Assembly (NCBI GenBank): GCA_018646865.1
Contig: JABGTW010000022.1
Coordinates: forward strand, 1 to 45,722
Origin: Cryomorphaceae bacterium
Lineage (GTDB): Bacteria; Bacteroidota; Bacteroidia; Flavobacteriales; Flavobacteriaceae
DNA: 45,722 bases
Direction: 5' to 3'
Shown: one piece after another, positions 45,085-45,722 of the stretch
Position numbering within the stretch: the first letter of the stretch is position 1
Layout of the letters: every line of letters starts with the position of its first letter
Program-made: the position numbers and the translations under genes
Notes under the pieces: generated by a model
Databases searched by the model: none
Told to the model about the DNA's origin: nothing
Seen by the model: only the letters and a program-made list of their open reading frames with translations

Positions 45085-45722
45085 ATGGAACAAAATAAGT
45101 TTGATCCTCTTCAATTTATAGGTTTTTTACTTATCTCAGTAATATTAATGTTTTGGTTTTATGATAACCAATCTAACATTATTGAAAACCAACAAGGAGC
45201 TGGTGTAGAAAATGTATTAGATCAAGTAGAAGATGACTCTATTAGTTTAAATAATACTGAGGAAGACTATAATGATTTTGAAGTAGATGAAGATTTTACA
45301 GAGGAAGTAATTACTTTAGAAAATGACAATATTTTATTTGAAATAAGCACAAATGGCGCAGATATAAAGAAATTATTACTTAAAGATTTTAATAATTATA
45401 ATGATGATCCATTATTCTTAGTTAATAATAATAAGTCAATTTTTAGTTATAATATTCCAATAGGTAGAAACTCAATAATTAGCTCAAGAGATTTAAACTA
45501 CTCTGCAGAGATAATTAAAGATAAATCTATTCTTAAGCTAACTGCGGTAATTGATACTCAGAGGTCCTTGGAATTAACTTATTCTTTAGAAGAAAATTCA
45601 AGTATTCTTGATTTTGATTTAAGATTGAATGATTCTGACAGGAACTCAAGCTATGATCAACTTGAATTGGTTTGGGGGAAAGACTCTTTCAGGAATTCTA
45701 AGAGTATAGATTATGAGAATAG
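45085..45722 (+). CDS. yidC: Membrane protein insertase YidC (5' part, cut by the window end)
   Basis: The first 212 codons are present. The N-terminal span (FIGFLLISVILMFWFY, about residues 11-26) is followed by an acidic linker and the start of the periplasmic beta domain (ENDNILFEISTNGADIKKLLLKDF, later SLEENSSILDFDLRLND). The layout matches Gram-negative YidC. The catalytic five-span core lies outside the window. The pyrG-yidC order is common in Bacteroidetes. The start at ATG 45085 comes two bases after the pyrG stop. Confidence 0.85.
   Translation, partial: MEQNKFDPLQFIGFLLISVILMFWFYDNQSNIIENQQGAGVENVLDQVEDDSISLNNTEEDYNDFEVDEDFTEEVITLENDNILFEISTNGADIKKLLLKDFNNYNDDPLFLVNNNKSIFSYNIPIGRNSIISSRDLNYSAEIIKDKSILKLTAVIDTQRSLELTYSLEENSSILDFDLRLNDSDRNSSYDQLELVWGKDSFRNSKSIDYEN

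Noticed and set aside
1-45722. CRISPR arrays, insertion sequences, phage genes, toxin-antitoxin or defence cassettes
   Set aside because: No spaced direct repeats, transposase or integrase, inverted terminal repeats or known defence motifs were seen; gene content is core metabolism and translation.

Overview
The window looks like chromosomal core sequence from a low-GC, streamlined, probably marine member of the Bacteroidetes (Flavobacteriia). The evidence is the AT-rich sequence, the lack of Shine-Dalgarno motifs before most start codons, and repeated TAnnTTTG promoter boxes, the -7 element of the Bacteroidetes primary sigma factor. Family content agrees: rpmB-rpmG-DUF4295, DUF5916, DUF4369, BshC, sodium-driven transporters, and a LysM/periplasmic-binding protein between guaA and pyrG. 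The lineage call is inference from family content.

Layout. 1-4.0 kb: a 40-residue membrane peptide, a small lipoprotein, an MFS sugar porter and a convergent SGLT-like sodium/sugar symporter. 4.07-5.96 kb: an overlapping cupin-SDR pair and a second, convergent SDR. 6-9.9 kb: rlmN, a subtilisin-like lipoprotein with a 50-residue companion ORF, and a minus-strand DoxX-like/DCC/membrane-protein operon. 10-23.4 kb: the translation-transcription block tuf, tRNA-Trp, secE, nusG, rplK, rplA, rplJ, rplL, rpoB, rpoC, followed by idi and a 6-pyruvoyl-tetrahydropterin-synthase-like gene. 23.4-30.5 kb: a DUF5916 outer-membrane protein with a DUF4369 lipoprotein, an S1/P1 nuclease, htpG and a second sodium:solute symporter. 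30.6-35.2 kb: recR, a 2-oxoacid dehydrogenase E2, a DnaQ-like exonuclease, a FAH-family protein, a stand-alone CinA C-terminal domain, then rpmB-rpmG-DUF4295. 35.2-38.3 kb: a large secreted BNR/VPS10-type repeat protein on the minus strand. 38.3-45.7 kb: bshC, guaA, a conserved protein of unknown function, a LysM protein, pyrG and the 5' part of yidC.

Most of this is housekeeping. I found no CRISPR array, phage, insertion sequence, defence island or biosynthetic cluster, and no gene-free stretch over 300 bases. I do not see a clear new biological system. The most interesting signals are small-scale. Several promoter boxes end 3-6 bases before an ATG, which suggests leaderless mRNAs for guaA, recR and an SDR. 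A short hairpin abuts the pyrG start codon. Five of six convergent gene pairs overlap or are separated by 5 bases. L10 and the DUF4295 protein carry look-alike acidic tails, one with an exact 30-bp tandem duplication. One SDR lacks the catalytic Tyr and Lys. Several small ORFs have no recognised family.
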